In this document: piece by piece, positions 36,338 to 37,395 of the stretch
Position numbering within the stretch: position 1 is the stretch's first letter
Layout of the letters: the number at the start of each line of letters is the position of its first letter
From: Chitinophagaceae bacterium
GTDB lineage: Bacteria > Bacteroidota > Bacteroidia > Chitinophagales > Chitinophagaceae
Length of the DNA: 37,395 nucleotides
Assembly: GCA_947466405.1 (NCBI GenBank)
Contig: CANICR010000009.1
Coordinates: 1-37,395, forward strand
Reading direction: 5' to 3'
Made by a program: the position numbers and the translations under genes
The notes under the pieces: model-generated
What the model was told of the DNA's origin: nothing
Seen by the model: only the letters and a program-made list of their open reading frames with translations
The model's database searches: none

Positions 36338-37395
36338 TTATTTTATAATTGCACTATTTAAGCTATAATCGTAAATCTTATTGGTAGTATTCAATTTCTT
36401 ATTAACAAAAGAAAATTCAGGTACAAATTCTTTAATGACCGATTTATATAAATTTGAATCAAATGAACCTTCTATAGAATTTATTTTTTCAATACAAGCC
36501 ACTATATCAAAGTTAACAATTTTAGATTTCTTTGAGATCAAAATCTTCTCATTTCTTGTTGTGGTCTCTTTTTCCTCATCCGAAAACAATTCTTCATATA
36601 ATTTCTCCCCTGGCCTTTCACCAATAAATTCAATCTTTATGTCGATATCAGGCCTAAATCCTGCTAATCTGATCATATTTTTTGCTAAATCCAAAATTTT
36701 AACCGGTTCCCCCATATCAAAAATATAAATCTCGCCGCCTTCTGCTATTACGGATGCTTCAAGAACCAACTGACAAGCTTCGCCAATAGTCATGAAATAC
36801 CTTACCATGTCAGGATGTGTAACAGTTACCGGACCCCCCATTTGAATTTGTTTTTTAAAAAGTGGGACTACAGATCCATTAGATCCTAAAACATTGCCAA
36901 ATCGAGTTGTAACAAATTGAGTGCTATGATTTTCAATTGAACATGCTTGAATTATTAATTCCGCTAACCTTTTGGTTGCACCCATTACACTCGTTGGATT
37001 AATTGCTTTATCTGAAGAGATAAAAACAAATTTTTCAACTTTATACTTAATGGCAAGTTTTGCTAAACTTAAGGTAGCAAAAAAATTTGTCTTTAAAGCC
37101 TCCCAAGGAAATTGTTCCATAAGTGGCACATGCTTATAAGCCGCTGCATGATAAATAAAATCAGGCCGATACTCATTAATAATATTATCTAAAATATGTT
37201 CATTTCGAATATCTGCAAGTAAAAAATTAAATTTAATTAAGGGAAATTTCGTTTTCAATTCTTGTTCTAATTCAAACAAAGCGCTTTCGGAAAAATCTAT
37301 ACAAATTATTTTATTCGCCTTATGTATGGAAAGTTTTCTTACAATTTCACTCCCAATTGATCCGGCAGCACCGGTCACCATGGATATTTTTTGCT
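36338..37395 (-). CDS. Nucleotide-sugar 4,6-dehydratase/epimerase (CapD/FlaA1 type), partial at right edge
   Basis: The 3' part of a polysaccharide-biosynthesis SDR protein. The visible sequence begins at the dinucleotide-binding motif VTGAAGSIGSEIVRKL; the frame stays open to the window edge (KKIS before the Met at 37381), so that Met is internal and the true start lies outside. Further motifs: AAYKHVPLME, FISSDKAINPTSVMGATK with the Met-xxx-Lys active site of UDP-GlcNAc 4,6-dehydratases, TRFGNVLGSNGSV and GERPGEKLYEELF. Members with N-terminal membrane helices (WbpM/PglF/CapD) are likely. It probably feeds capsule or O-antigen synthesis. Confidence 0.9.
   Translation of the reverse strand, partial: QKISMVTGAAGSIGSEIVRKLSIHKANKIICIDFSESALFELEQELKTKFPLIKFNFLLADIRNEHILDNIINEYRPDFIYHAAAYKHVPLMEQFPWEALKTNFFATLSLAKLAIKYKVEKFVFISSDKAINPTSVMGATKRLAELIIQACSIENHSTQFVTTRFGNVLGSNGSVVPLFKKQIQMGGPVTVTHPDMVRYFMTIGEACQLVLEASVIAEGGEIYIFDMGEPVKILDLAKNMIRLAGFRPDIDIKIEFIGERPGEKLYEELFSDEEKETTTRNEKILISKKSKIVNFDIVACIEKINSIEGSFDSNLYKSVIKEFVPEFSFVNKKLNTTNKIYDYSLNSAIIK

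Overview
This window looks like ordinary chromosome of a low-GC Bacteroidota bacterium, probably of the Chitinophagaceae/Sphingobacteriia type. The evidence is the content and the promoters: a PorP/SprF-family protein beside an OmpA/PD40 protein, a DUF3098 protein after ftsX, a LeuRS carrying the Bacteroidota-type insertion, an AtpB with a signal peptide and periplasmic extension, almost no Shine-Dalgarno sequences, and TAnnTTTG (-7 type) promoter elements 15-40 bases before many starts. I see no insertion sequence, phage gene, CRISPR array, tRNA or rRNA, and no gene-free stretch longer than about 300 bases.

Layout. 1-5.3 kb: a degenerate 3-hydroxyacyl-CoA dehydrogenase-like protein, divergent from ridA and a 2-hydroxyacid dehydrogenase, then greA and a HIT protein, convergent ruvC, a flippase-like membrane protein and a DUF3108 protein. 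5.3-9.6 kb (minus strand): MBL-fold hydrolase and UMF1-type MFS transporter, uppP, DUF3098, ftsX. 9.8-14.7 kb: leuS and dxs. 14.7-23.3 kb: mutL (minus), divergent from a two-enzyme NagZ/beta-lactamase-fold fusion, then acs-queA overlapping by one base, and a convergent L,D-transpeptidase. 23.5-29.2 kb: kbl (plus), facing the F0/delta part of ATP synthase (atpB-atpE-atpF-atpH, minus) with an ABC exporter upstream. 29.2-31.4 kb: an unrecognised 735-residue exported protein just upstream of that exporter. 31.7-33.4 kb: a PhoB/PhoR-like two-component pair. 33.5-37.4 kb (minus): OmpA/PD40 protein, PorP/SprF protein, and a nucleotide-sugar dehydratase running off the right edge.

Shared themes. Cell-envelope functions recur (uppP, ftsX, NagZ fusion, L,D-transpeptidase, PorP/SprF, OmpA, sugar dehydratase, flippase-like protein). 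The less ordinary signals are: (i) the 735-residue exported protein with a C-terminal His...Cys arrangement like clan CD cysteine peptidases, paired with an ABC exporter; (ii) terminator-like hairpins inside transcription units, in the greA leader, immediately before uppP, and between atpE and atpF; (iii) a MutL in which all the usual endonuclease metal-site motifs are altered; (iv) an ATP synthase operon that ends after atpH at a strong terminator, with no atpA/atpG following; (v) a stand-alone HCDH-like protein lacking the NAD-binding motif and the catalytic His.
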